In this document: piece after piece, positions 33,433 through 41,998 of the stretch
Layout of the letters: the number at the start of each line of letters is the position of its first letter
Position numbering within the stretch: the stretch's first letter is position 1
From: a virus
Direction: 5' to 3' (one strand)
IMG/VR virus record: IMGVR_UViG_3300010396_000049
Coordinates: 1 to 61,002 of that record
Length of the DNA stretch: 61,002 nt
Notes under the pieces: model-generated
What the model saw: only the letters and a program-made list of their open reading frames with translations
What the model was told of the DNA's origin: nothing
Databases searched by the model: none
Position numbers and translations under genes: made by a program

Positions 33433-34215
33433 ATGATGCTCGATTTAATACGCCAATGGCTCAACAGCAAAAAAGATTATGATACCGGTGTGGCCATCTA
33501 TAGTCAAAACAACCCGGATGGAAAATTGCTGGCCGTGCTTCGCAATGGGGAGAATGATTTTAGAAGAAAACGCCTGCTGGATGAAATCCTGGTTATTTAT
33601 AAAAATCTTTCTGCGTTCCCTGCAGAGGCGATTGCACCTGGTGCAAAAAAAATAGCGTCAAACGCCAATAAAGTGGCAAGTGCTGCCAATAAAATTCAGG
33701 AAACCGAAATAAAATATTCCCAAAAAGAGGCGAAAAATATTCCTGCTGTAGCCGAACAAGAGCAAACGCCTGCCAATAAAGAACTCTACGACGCCTGCAA
33801 GCTGGCGGCAGATACCGAATACAAAAAAGTGATGAACGCCCGGGCGGTGCTTTTTAAAAAAGCCAGCCCCGATAGTTTTATTGATGTTAATAAACCGGAC
33901 CTGATTTTTGACCGTGGGGAATTAGCCATTGAAATTTTGCAAGGTTGGAAAAAAGTTTCTGAGCTATACGACAGAGCAGAATTTGTAAAAGAAAGCGGGC
34001 GCCTTCCATCCACTCCGGAAAGCGAACGCCCGGAGAATGAATATGAGCACATTCCTGATAGCCTGGTAAAACAGCAACTCGACAACGCCCGCAAAGCTTA
34101 CAACAAGCTGAAGAAAAAAACATCCACTCCGGAGAGGGTGGCGCTATTGCAAAAGCACGAAGCCAACATTAAAAAATTAAAAGAGAAATGGGATTCGTTA
34201 CAACCAAAACAGTAA
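33433..34215 (+). CDS. Hypothetical protein, first gene of the terminase operon
   Basis: 260 residues; Ala/Lys-rich central linker, helical C-terminus. No domain recognised. Overlaps the next gene by 28 nt. It may take part in packaging, but this rests only on position. Confidence 0.6.
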   Translation: MMLDLIRQWLNSKKDYDTGVAIYSQNNPDGKLLAVLRNGENDFRRKRLLDEILVIYKNLSAFPAEAIAPGAKKIASNANKVASAANKIQETEIKYSQKEAKNIPAVAEQEQTPANKELYDACKLAADTEYKKVMNARAVLFKKASPDSFIDVNKPDLIFDRGELAIEILQGWKKVSELYDRAEFVKESGRLPSTPESERPENEYEHIPDSLVKQQLDNARKAYNKLKKKTSTPERVALLQKHEANIKKLKEKWDSLQPKQ

Positions 34216-34763
34216 ACCAACAAATAAGCGAAAAAGATTTTTTGCATTCCAGCGGACAGCCGGAAGACTTTGTGATTTGTAAGAGTCCCGAGAAACTGAA
34301 GATGCTACTCGATAAACTGGATGCTGAAAAACAATTGCATTATATCAGTGACGGGGATTGGAGCACCCACGACCTCATCATGGAGCTTTTGAAAAAATTA
34401 AAACCTGCAGAACTTTTTTTAACGACGTACGCCATCCGGGAATTTTCTATCAGGCAATTGGTTTTGGCAATCGAACGGCAAGATCTTCTTTCTGTAAATA
34501 TGATTGCCGATTACCGCGCTAAAATCCGAACACCTGAGGTTTACCAGTTAGCCAACCAAAATTTAAAAATATTTCTTTGCGCCATCCACGCAAAAGTAAT
34601 TGTATTGCGCAGCGCCACCGGCTGCGCCACGATCGTAGGGAGCTCAAACCTTACATCAAACCCGCGCATCGAGGCGGGGGTTATCAGTATGGATCCTGAG
34701 GTGGCCGCCTTTCACATTAACTGGATATCTAAAACTATGGAGAATGCAGAGATCTTTAAATGA
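34188..34763 (+). CDS. Phospholipase D-like domain protein
   Basis: 191 residues. The C-terminal IHAKVIVL followed by IVGSSNLTSN is the HKD-like motif of PLD-superfamily proteins. A second HKD is not seen, so it might dimerise or be inactive. Members of this superfamily include nucleases; here it lies between packaging genes. Confidence 0.7.
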   Translation: MGFVTTKTVNQQISEKDFLHSSGQPEDFVICKSPEKLKMLLDKLDAEKQLHYISDGDWSTHDLIMELLKKLKPAELFLTTYAIREFSIRQLVLAIERQDLLSVNMIADYRAKIRTPEVYQLANQNLKIFLCAIHAKVIVLRSATGCATIVGSSNLTSNPRIEAGVISMDPEVAAFHINWISKTMENAEIFK

Positions 34764-35043
34764 TATCACCCAGGAAGAACTGATTGAAGTTGAAAATCTT
34801 GCCGGTTTATTTTTTTCTCCAAGAGAAATATCAGTGATGCTGGAATTACATCTCCCTGAAATCTTAGAGCAATTAGACACAAGCGAAGGAAATTTTCATA
34901 GAGCGTTTCAAAAAGGCCGATTGCAAAATGAAGTGGACCTTAGAAAAGCCATCATGCAACTTGCGCGCGCCGGCAGCTCGCCCGCGCAAACAATGGCCAT
35001 GAACCTATTAAATAAATCAAAAGCCAAAATGCTTGACCGATGA
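34744..35043 (+). CDS. HTH protein, terminase small-subunit-like
   Basis: 99 residues. An HTH-like segment (GLFFSPREISVMLEL) and the ending GRLQNEVDLRKAIMQLARAG plus SSPAQTMAM recall small terminase and phage packaging HTH proteins. Overlaps both neighbours. Confidence 0.6.
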   Translation: MQRSLNDITQEELIEVENLAGLFFSPREISVMLELHLPEILEQLDTSEGNFHRAFQKGRLQNEVDLRKAIMQLARAGSSPAQTMAMNLLNKSKAKMLDR

Positions 35044-35690
35044 AAGAAGATGTAAAAAATGCGCTGCAGAAGCGCGCGGAAGAAGTAAACCGGCAGGCAG
35101 AATTTATCCTGGCTAAAACCCGCGATTGGCAAGTGATAAAACAATACATGAGCAATCGGGTTGCGGATATTGAACTGACACCTGAGCAGCAAAAGAAAAT
35201 GGAGCGGTACCAGTTTATTTATAATGAATTAGTAGGAGGCAAGAGCACTGATCAGCAGGTAGTGAACCTGGCGAAGAATTTCTTTAAAGTTTCTATTGCT
35301 CAGGCGTATGAAGATATCAAAGCAGCTAAGGAAGTTTTTACAGATGTTATTGACTTCGATAAACTTTTCGACCTAAATCTTTCGCTGCAGCTCAATACAA
35401 AATATAAAGCTAAAGCAGAAGAGATGGGAGACCTGAAAGCTCTGGCTATGTTTGAAAAAAACAGGAATGAGTTAAGAAAACAACTTCCGGATAAAGACGA
35501 TACTGATGTTGATCTGTTTAAAGGCCATATTTATGAAATGGTGTTTGACCCGAGCCTTTTAGGCGCGCCTACTAAAGTAGATATGAAAGAAATATTGACG
35601 GCCATTAATGCTAAACGAGGCAAGGCAATAAAACTGGATATGTTTGAAGAATTAAATTACGAAGACGTTCCGGAAGATGACAGTAATTAA
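35040..35690 (+). CDS. Probable terminase small subunit or packaging accessory
   Basis: 216 residues, mostly helical, with no HTH that I can name. ATGA overlap upstream and a 14-nt overlap with the large terminase gene point to a packaging complex partner. Confidence 0.55.
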   Translation: MKEDVKNALQKRAEEVNRQAEFILAKTRDWQVIKQYMSNRVADIELTPEQQKKMERYQFIYNELVGGKSTDQQVVNLAKNFFKVSIAQAYEDIKAAKEVFTDVIDFDKLFDLNLSLQLNTKYKAKAEEMGDLKALAMFEKNRNELRKQLPDKDDTDVDLFKGHIYEMVFDPSLLGAPTKVDMKEILTAINAKRGKAIKLDMFEELNYEDVPEDDSN

Positions 35691-37314
35691 AAAGCATTTT
35701 AATAAACCGCAGTTGCGTAGCATGGCAATTGATGCACCGACAGAAATAGCGGTGATGGGAAGAGGTACCGGTAAAACCGTAGGGATCCTTGCAAGAAAAT
35801 CAGCACAAAGATATTTTGGTACGATGCCCCGTGGAACCGGTGTGATATTGGGAGCCACTTATACGCAATTAGTATCGAGGACGCTTCCGGAATTGATTAA
35901 AGGTTATCAAATGCTGGGCTATGAAATGGACCATCATTTTGTTTTTGGAAAAAGGCCGACTGAAAAGTGGATGAAGAAATGGAAATGGAAGCAACCTTAC
36001 GCACCGCCTCTTGATTATAAATATGTGCTATCCTGGTGGAACAGCGCAGTTGCTAAATTGGTTAGCCAGGAAAGGCCCGGATCTTCAAACGGAATTTCAA
36101 TCGACTGGATTATCGGCGATGAGCTGAAGTACATCAATGAGCAAAAAATGAATACTGAATTGCTGCCCGCTAACCGGGGCATCATTCCGGAATTCAAAGG
36201 AAATATTTATCATCATGGAATGACCTTCACCACCGATATGCCGGTGGGCACCGGTGGCCGCTGGATTCTTGACAGAGAAAAAAAGATGGACCGGGATAAG
36301 GTGAATCAAATTTGGGAGATTCAAACAGTTAAGTTCCAACTAAACCATCTCCTGAAAAAAGAAACAAGGAAAGTTTTTCAGCAGGAATTGAAAAAACAGA
36401 TAGACGTACTCGAGGATGAAATGAATGATCTGAGACGTGGATTGTTATATTACCATGAAGCAAGCACGTTGGATAACATTCATGCGCTGGGTGCGGATTA
36501 TATTAAGCAACAATTGCGTGATACATCCGCTTTTCAGTTTGACACTCAAATATTAAACCTCAGGCCATTGAGATTGGAGGATGGATTCTATCCGGACTTT
36601 GATGAAGAGCTGCACGGCTACTTTGCAGAGAATGAAGATTACTTCAATAACCTGGAATATGACCCATTTAATATAGAACTTGATTGCAGGAAGGATAAGG
36701 ATTTGGATTCTAAAGCTCCACTGCATATCGCCTTGGATTATAATAGACGGATATGGCCGATCGTCACAGGGCAGGTTACAAAGAAAGAGATTCGGACCAT
36801 TAAAGGGGTTCATGTGTTGTATCCGCTCAAATTAAAAGATGCAGTACAGAAGTGGTGTGATTATTATAAGCCACATAAGAGGAGGCTGGTTTACTATTGG
36901 TACGATCATACAGCAGTAGGCGATATGCATGACACCCGGATGTGTGATGACGTGGTGGCGATATTGCGGAAGAATAAATTTGTGGTTCTCGAAATGTATA
37001 TTAGCCAACAACCAGGCCATGAAGAAAGGTACAGGATGTGGGGCGATCTATTAACCAATAGCGGCAAGTATGAGCAGTCTTATAAGATCAATCGTGAGAA
37101 CTGTGATAAGTTGATATTATCTAAGTGCCTGGCAGAAGCTGAGCAAAGGAAAGATGGCTTTGGTAAGAGTAAGAAGACAGAGCATGACCCTAAGTTCCCT
37201 GCAGATGAAAGTACGCACTACTCAGATGCGGAAGATACGTGGGTGTTTGGAGTGTTGGAGTCAGGGTTGTACAAAGGCTATGAAGATAAAGGAACAGGAG
37301 GTTTTATAATGTAG
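35677..37314 (+). CDS. terL: Terminase large subunit
   Basis: 545 residues. Walker A GRGTGKT at about 28-34, Walker B IDWIIGDEL with Asp/Glu at about 148-149. The C-terminal nuclease region has LHIALDYNRR as a probable first metal-binding strand and later DESTHYSDAEDTW. It packages DNA into the prohead using ATP. Confidence 0.92.
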   Translation: MTVIKKHFNKPQLRSMAIDAPTEIAVMGRGTGKTVGILARKSAQRYFGTMPRGTGVILGATYTQLVSRTLPELIKGYQMLGYEMDHHFVFGKRPTEKWMKKWKWKQPYAPPLDYKYVLSWWNSAVAKLVSQERPGSSNGISIDWIIGDELKYINEQKMNTELLPANRGIIPEFKGNIYHHGMTFTTDMPVGTGGRWILDREKKMDRDKVNQIWEIQTVKFQLNHLLKKETRKVFQQELKKQIDVLEDEMNDLRRGLLYYHEASTLDNIHALGADYIKQQLRDTSAFQFDTQILNLRPLRLEDGFYPDFDEELHGYFAENEDYFNNLEYDPFNIELDCRKDKDLDSKAPLHIALDYNRRIWPIVTGQVTKKEIRTIKGVHVLYPLKLKDAVQKWCDYYKPHKRRLVYYWYDHTAVGDMHDTRMCDDVVAILRKNKFVVLEMYISQQPGHEERYRMWGDLLTNSGKYEQSYKINRENCDKLILSKCLAEAEQRKDGFGKSKKTEHDPKFPADESTHYSDAEDTWVFGVLESGLYKGYEDKGTGGFIM

Positions 37315-37315
37315 G

Positions 37316-37389
37316 GCGTTCCCTTCGGGCGGGCTATCCGTTCCAATCTTTTGCTTAGGCAAAAGGATTTCCACTGCTATCCCTAACGC
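37316..37389 (+). other. Structured non-coding element
   Basis: Outer GCGTT/AACGC (37316-37320 with 37385-37389). Inside are CCC-TTCG-GGG-like and AATCTTTTGC/GCAAAAGGATT (37345-37354 with 37359-37369, one bulge). Similar phrases seem familiar from Bacteroidota mobile DNA, but I cannot name the element. Confidence 0.45.
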
Positions 37390-37713
37390 ATAATATGACA
37401 CTGCTCGTAAACGGCAGAGTCACATTAATAAACCCGCAGATGCCAATGCCGGGTTCATTTCGTTTGCGGTTACCACGCGTCCGCTTTGCTCCCGACCGGG
37501 TAATCCTCACTAATGAACCGGCACCCGCATCGCTGCAACAGTCCATCGTACCTCGGACACTTGCAGGCCATGGCACCGGCGCAGATGCATTCGATTGATT
37601 TCGTTTCATATTCGTCCACTGGCCACACTTCCTCTACCGCTCGCTTCGCTCACGACATCAGGCGTTCGCCTGTTCCCTCATAACCTCATCACTCGAATGC
37701 ACCAGCTCCCAAC
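37390..37713. other. GC-richer non-coding stretch
   Basis: No convincing gene on either strand: the short open frames lack leaders and domain-like sequence. Contains the hairpin-like pair CAGGCG/CGCCTG near 37661. Probably part of an acquired island. Confidence 0.4.
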
Positions 37714-37862
37714 AAGGTAAGCTCTGCTTAGTCTATAGTAGGGAGGCGATGCCATCCAATGCAAGGTAAGCTTGCGCTTGTCTCTTATAGGGAGGCGCTG
37801 CCGTCCCATCAATAAGGTAAGCTCTGCTTTTTCTTCATAGGGAGCCGGCTCAACCGCTCCCA
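37714..37862 (+). repeat. Three tandem ~50-bp repeats
   Basis: Units begin at 37714, 37763 and 37814, each with AAGGTAAGCT, a small GCTT-ending hairpin, then TATAGGGAGGCG-like and CCATCC-like blocks. 49, 51 and 49 bp. Could be iterons or a structured RNA array. Confidence 0.75.
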
Positions 37863-38106
37863 GTCTAATTATATAAATCAAAAACGTTATATATGCCTCC
37901 TAAAACGTCTCAGGCGTGCCACCCAAACCGATAGTGCGGTGCGATTTTCAATTGACAATTTTAAAAAAATTGAGTAACAAAAAGACAAGTGATTGAGAAT
38001 CAAAAAAATGTGGATAAATAAACTGGAAAATGGTAAAAATAGTGCTCTAAAAATTTGCCTAATTCGCTGATTTATAGTAAATTAGAGTATTCATTTAAAC
38101 ATAAAA
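37863..38106. other. AT-rich non-coding stretch before DUF932 locus
   Basis: Holds CAATTGACAATTTT and AAAATTG-type complementary segments (about 37950-37976), but no gene. Possibly the promoter region of the next operon. Confidence 0.35.
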
Positions 38107-38142
38107 CAGGAGCGCCACCTGTATAAAATCGGGCTAAAGTTT
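38107..38142 (+). promoter_or_regulatory. Leader motif, copy 3
   Basis: CAGG-AGCGCCA-CCTG hairpin followed by TATAAAATCGGGCTAAAG and then the start codon. Confidence 0.6.
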
Positions 38143-38553
38143 ATGAATACAGTAAAAAACGTTGCCGAAAAAATCGCAACAAAACCCGCTCAATCAAACG
38201 GCCAAGAAACAAAACCCACAAACGCAGCCGTAAAAATTCCCACTATTGAACCCGAAAAAAGGGAAAGTGTTACCACAAAAAAATCACTTCCCACGCTCGA
38301 AGAAAAATTGAATGTGCTCGGCGAATTAAATTCCTTAGTTCAAAAAAGAGACCTTGTCCGCGAAGCATTAAAAGACGTTTCAAAATTTTACATTTCGCCG
38401 TCCGGAAACTGCCAAGTAAAAATGACCGATTCAAACGGCAAATCTTTTACAATCTCTCACCCCGCAGTTATCGAAGAAATTTTGAGCCATGTTACTTTCA
38501 AACTTGAGGAAGAACTTGACAAAGTAGAAACTCAATTTGAATGGTTATTTTAA
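38143..38553 (+). CDS. Hypothetical plasmid-type protein upstream of DUF932
   Basis: 136 residues. N-terminal 45 residues are low-complexity (K, T, P, A); the C-terminal part is compact and acidic. This kind of gene often accompanies DUF932 genes on Bacteroidota plasmids. Function unknown. Confidence 0.6.
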   Translation: MNTVKNVAEKIATKPAQSNGQETKPTNAAVKIPTIEPEKRESVTTKKSLPTLEEKLNVLGELNSLVQKRDLVREALKDVSKFYISPSGNCQVKMTDSNGKSFTISHPAVIEEILSHVTFKLEEELDKVETQFEWLF

Positions 38554-38634
38554 AAAACCTGCCACAGGCGGCGCAGCCTTGCGCCGCTTATTTTTTTTTC
38601 TAACAACTTTTTTTAATTACAAAATTTTTTCATC

Positions 38635-39651
38635 ATGTCACACAATATAAATTTCAACAGCAACACCAACCGTCACAGTTTTTTTTCAGTAAAAGAAAAA
38701 GCCTGGCACGGACTGGGGCAGATAGTACAAGATTACCCAACCAGCGAAGAAGCTATAAAATTTGCTGGCTTGGATTATGAAGTGGTAAAAAAACCGCTTT
38801 ATGTTAATCCTCAATTGGAACTGATACCAATCAAAACCCATTCCGCCACCGTTCGCACAGATACCGCCCAAATTTTGGGAGTAGTCGGCAGCAAATACGA
38901 AATTGTTCAAAACAAAACCGCCTTTACTTTTTTTGATTCTCTTGTGCAGGATGGCAGCGGTATTAAATACGAAACCGCTGGCGCACTCGGCAACGGCGAA
39001 CGTATTTTTATTACTGCAAAATTGCCTGATGTTATCCGCATTGGGAGAAACGACGATATAGAACAATTCATTTTCCTTACAACTTCCCACGATGGCAGCG
39101 GCTCAATTATGGCAGCTTTTACGCCCGTGCGCATTGTGTGCAATAACACACTAAATGCCGCCCTGCGCAATCATTCAAACGCCGTTTACATCAAACACAC
39201 AGCCAATGCAGAAGATAAGCTAAGAGAGGCCGCGCGCATCATTTCTATTTCTCATAATACCGCCGAAATGTTGGAAACCATTTTTAATAAATGGGCAAAA
39301 ATCCGTGTGAACGATTCCGAAACAAAAAAGCTGATTCAATTAGCCATGGCGCCAAATACAGAAGTTTTTAAGGCCATTGCAGAAGGTAACAGCAGCTTTG
39401 AATTTTCACGCCAGTTTGAGGATGTTTGCGGGCAGGTATTTGATTACGCCTTTGCAGCAGAAACACAGCAAATGCAAACCACCGCCGGCACCATTTACGG
39501 CGCATACAATGCCGTAACCGGTTTTTATCAAAATGTGAACGATTATAAAAGCGATGGCCACCGCCTTAAATCAATCATGTTTGGCACTGCCTTAGACAGA
39601 ACAAAAAAGGCTTTTGAAATCTGCAGCAAAGCCAGCGATTTTCTAAACTAA
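38635..39651 (+). CDS. DUF932 family protein
   Basis: 338 residues. KEKAWHGLGQIV near the N-terminus, SATVRTDTAQILGVVGSKY and FTPVRIVCNNTL are the family hallmarks. The family (phage/plasmid-like protein) has no known activity. It lies between the terminase and portal genes, an unusual place. Confidence 0.88.
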   Translation: MSHNINFNSNTNRHSFFSVKEKAWHGLGQIVQDYPTSEEAIKFAGLDYEVVKKPLYVNPQLELIPIKTHSATVRTDTAQILGVVGSKYEIVQNKTAFTFFDSLVQDGSGIKYETAGALGNGERIFITAKLPDVIRIGRNDDIEQFIFLTTSHDGSGSIMAAFTPVRIVCNNTLNAALRNHSNAVYIKHTANAEDKLREAARIISISHNTAEMLETIFNKWAKIRVNDSETKKLIQLAMAPNTEVFKAIAEGNSSFEFSRQFEDVCGQVFDYAFAAETQQMQTTAGTIYGAYNAVTGFYQNVNDYKSDGHRLKSIMFGTALDRTKKAFEICSKASDFLN

Positions 39652-39665
39652 GAACGCAGTGCATA

Positions 39666-39699
39666 GGGCAAGCGCTTACAAACGCTTGCCCTTTTTTTT
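39666..39699 (+). terminator. Rho-independent terminator after DUF932
   Basis: GGGCAAGCG (39666-39674), 8-nt loop, CGCTTGCCC (39683-39691), eight T. Strong. Confidence 0.92.
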
Positions 39700-39781
39700 A
39701 AAATTCGCCGCTCGCGCGGCATAGTGGCAATCATTCGATTGTTCTTTTTGTTTGTGCCGTTGGCTCTCTTAATTGTGTTTA

Positions 39782-39815
39782 CAGTAAACGGACAAATAAT
39801 CTCTATTTTTATTTT
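39782..39815 (+). repeat. Module leader repeat, divergent copy
   Basis: CAGTAAACGGACAAATAATC then TCTATTTTTATTTT, about 15 nt before the next start codon. Confidence 0.6.
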
Positions 39816-39830
39816 CAATTACTGTTCCAA

Positions 39831-40088
39831 ATGGCCTTTTCAATTACCATAATTTTTAATCGAAAGCGTTACACTTACAAAGTGCAGCGCATTGCGCTCA
39901 CTAACCGTGAAGAAAGCTATAAAATAATAGGAAAAAATAAATCCCTCATTTTTACCAATAACCGCCCTCTTTTAAAAGCTAAAAAATTAAAACACTGGAA
40001 ACCCGAATGGAAAATGGAAGGCGAACTTTGGAACGTACATTTTAAAAGCTTAATTATTGAAGCCCTTGACAAAGCCATATCTGAGTAA
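39831..40088 (+). CDS. Hypothetical basic protein
   Basis: 85 residues; strand-rich N-terminus, Lys-rich. No domain recognised. Last gene of the plasmid-like island. Confidence 0.6.
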   Translation: MAFSITIIFNRKRYTYKVQRIALTNREESYKIIGKNKSLIFTNNRPLLKAKKLKHWKPEWKMEGELWNVHFKSLIIEALDKAISE

Positions 40089-40100
40089 AATATCCCGCAT

Positions 40101-40135
40101 TTCTAATTCCTAATTTTTAATTTTTAATTAAAAAA
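40101..40135 (+). repeat. Period-7 tandem repeat (TTTTAAT type)
   Basis: TCTAATT, CCTAATT and two TTTAATT units just before the portal-operon promoter. Confidence 0.7.
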
Positions 40136-40140
40136 AACCT

Positions 40141-40175
40141 GTCCTTTTCCTCCCGCCCCCCTCTCTCTAAATTCA
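40141..40175 (+). promoter_or_regulatory. Late promoter (portal operon)
   Basis: GTCCTTTT (40141-40148), 19 nt, TAAATTCA (40168-40175), 4 nt to ATG. Confidence 0.7.
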
Positions 40176-40179
40176 CACC

Positions 40180-40497
40180 ATGAATTTAAAAAGGGCAGTA
40201 GAAATCATTGATGGCGGCGCCAGGCTAAAGAGCATCCGCTTCATTACCGCCGATATAAATAAAGGCAAAGGCGGCGAAGTAATTGAATTGCTCAATTGCA
40301 GGCTATCGCGCAAAGCTGACGCTCAACAGTCAACCGTCAACCGCGAACCATCAACCGCGAACGGCCAACCGTCAACCATCAACCGCGCACCCAACCACCA
40401 CTACCATTTCACCCGCAACCTTCTCCTGCCTAATAATCAAATCAGGAAAGTACACCCGCTTCTCGTAACCCATTTAAACCAGGAGGAAGTAATATGA
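40180..40497 (+). CDS. Hypothetical protein with a period-7 insert
   Basis: 105 residues. Residues about 48-70 are seven-residue repeats (STVNREP, STANGQP, STINRAP) read from nine heptanucleotide units (40322-40395). A compact N-terminal region precedes the insert, and a His/Asn-rich tail follows. First gene of the portal operon, overlapping the portal gene by 4 nt. Confidence 0.6.
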   Translation: MNLKRAVEIIDGGARLKSIRFITADINKGKGGEVIELLNCRLSRKADAQQSTVNREPSTANGQPSTINRAPNHHYHFTRNLLLPNNQIRKVHPLLVTHLNQEEVI

Positions 40498-41954
40498 GCG
40501 TAACCATGGACGGCCCGGTAGCCTACCTGTCGGATAGCAAAAGTGCGGTTTACTTCTCCCGCGTAAATGCCAAAGCCGGCACTTACCAGGGCAAGAAAGG
40601 CGCAAAAGGCACCGCGCTACCCATACAGCAGCTTCAAAACGAGCTCGGCGTAGCCTTTTGGGGCGAAGACAACCGCTTTCCCCAAAATATAGAACAGCAA
40701 ATGGCGTATTGCGGCGTGGGTAAAGCCGGGCTGGATTGGAAAGCAAGGATGCTCTATGGCAACGGAATTATTCCCGGAAAAATTACCGATATCAAAGAAG
40801 ACGGTAGCGAAGTATTTACGCCTCTTAAAAGGGATGGCGCCGGCAAAGCTATTTATGATATCATTGAGCAGCGCTCCATGTTTCGTTTCTGGATGGAATT
40901 TTTACAGGATTGGTCCTGGTTTGGAAATTGTTTCCCTGAAATTATTTTTTCTAAAGATTGCACCAATATCACCGGCTTTGTTCACCAGGAAAGCTGCGAC
41001 AGCCGTTTTCAACAGATGGCTGATGATGGAAGTTTTTCTAAGGTTTACTTATCTAAAATGTGGGGCGCCAGCTCTGACCAATATGCAAAGTTCGACCCAA
41101 AGAAAAGAGTGCTTGGCCTCATAGACAATCCCAAGCTGGTGGATATGATTGATAAAAAATTCCTGAAAACGCTTGATTGTATTGATATGTACGATGCGCT
41201 AAACAGCGCTAAAGATATTGCTGACAGATTAAAAGGAAGCAAAGGTTTAAAATCTGCCACCCTTCCTGTCAATTATCCGAGCGTCAACAAAACCTATTAC
41301 CAGGTACCCACGTGGGATGGCGCGCGCCTCGCCGGCTGGGTAGAGATTGCCTCTAAAATTCCATCCCTCATAAAAACACTTTTTGCCAAAGCCTTTTCCA
41401 TTCGCTACCATATTGAAATTCCTAAAACTTATTTCGAAGACAAATTCGGCGCGGAAGTATGGGAAGGAATGACAGAACCCCAAAAGACAAAAGCAAAAAA
41501 AGATTTGTTGCAGGAAATGGATAAATTTTTATCCGGCTCCGAAAATGCTTTCAGGTCCTTCGTCTCTTATTTCGACGTGGCCAGGATGGGAAAAGAAGAA
41601 TATGGCCGCGTTAAAATCACCAATATCCCGGACAATTCTAACCTGGATAAAGAAATGATCACCCAGTCCGCAGCCGATTCACAAATCCTCGTTGCCATGG
41701 GCGTTAACCCATCACTCAGCGGCGCCGGAAAAATTGGTACCGGCCAGCAACGCAGTGGCGGCAGTGATCTCGTAGAAAATTATTTGATTTACTGTGCAGG
41801 CTTGAATTTGGAACGGCAGGTATTCCTTGAGCCGCTCTATCTCATGCGCGATTTCAACAAATGGGATTCTGATATCATTTTTCGTGTACGCGACACCGTA
41901 GTAAATAATATTTCCGCCGGCGACAAACCCACCACTAAAAAAACTGTAAACTAA
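40494..41954 (+). CDS. Portal protein
   Basis: 486 residues. Size, position and segments such as GLDWKARMLYGNGI, FLQDWSWFGNCFPE and VAMGVNPSLSGAGKIGTG fit a phage portal: the last resembles the conserved crown/wing region. It forms the dodecameric DNA channel that binds terminase. Unusually for this phage an AGGAGG lies 8 nt upstream of the start. Confidence 0.8.
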   Translation: MSVTMDGPVAYLSDSKSAVYFSRVNAKAGTYQGKKGAKGTALPIQQLQNELGVAFWGEDNRFPQNIEQQMAYCGVGKAGLDWKARMLYGNGIIPGKITDIKEDGSEVFTPLKRDGAGKAIYDIIEQRSMFRFWMEFLQDWSWFGNCFPEIIFSKDCTNITGFVHQESCDSRFQQMADDGSFSKVYLSKMWGASSDQYAKFDPKKRVLGLIDNPKLVDMIDKKFLKTLDCIDMYDALNSAKDIADRLKGSKGLKSATLPVNYPSVNKTYYQVPTWDGARLAGWVEIASKIPSLIKTLFAKAFSIRYHIEIPKTYFEDKFGAEVWEGMTEPQKTKAKKDLLQEMDKFLSGSENAFRSFVSYFDVARMGKEEYGRVKITNIPDNSNLDKEMITQSAADSQILVAMGVNPSLSGAGKIGTGQQRSGGSDLVENYLIYCAGLNLERQVFLEPLYLMRDFNKWDSDIIFRVRDTVVNNISAGDKPTTKKTVN

Positions 41955-41994
41955 CTCAAAACTCATAACTCATAACTCATAACTCATAACTCAA
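41952..41994 (+). repeat. Period-7 tandem repeat (TAACTCA)
   Basis: Six units between the portal and connector genes; the portal TAA is the first base group. Confidence 0.85.
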
Positions 41995-41998
41995 AAAA

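Noticed and set aside
37355-37881. Open frames of 67-84 residues on both strands
   Set aside because: They fall in structured and tandemly repeated DNA with no leader and low-complexity or domain-free products.
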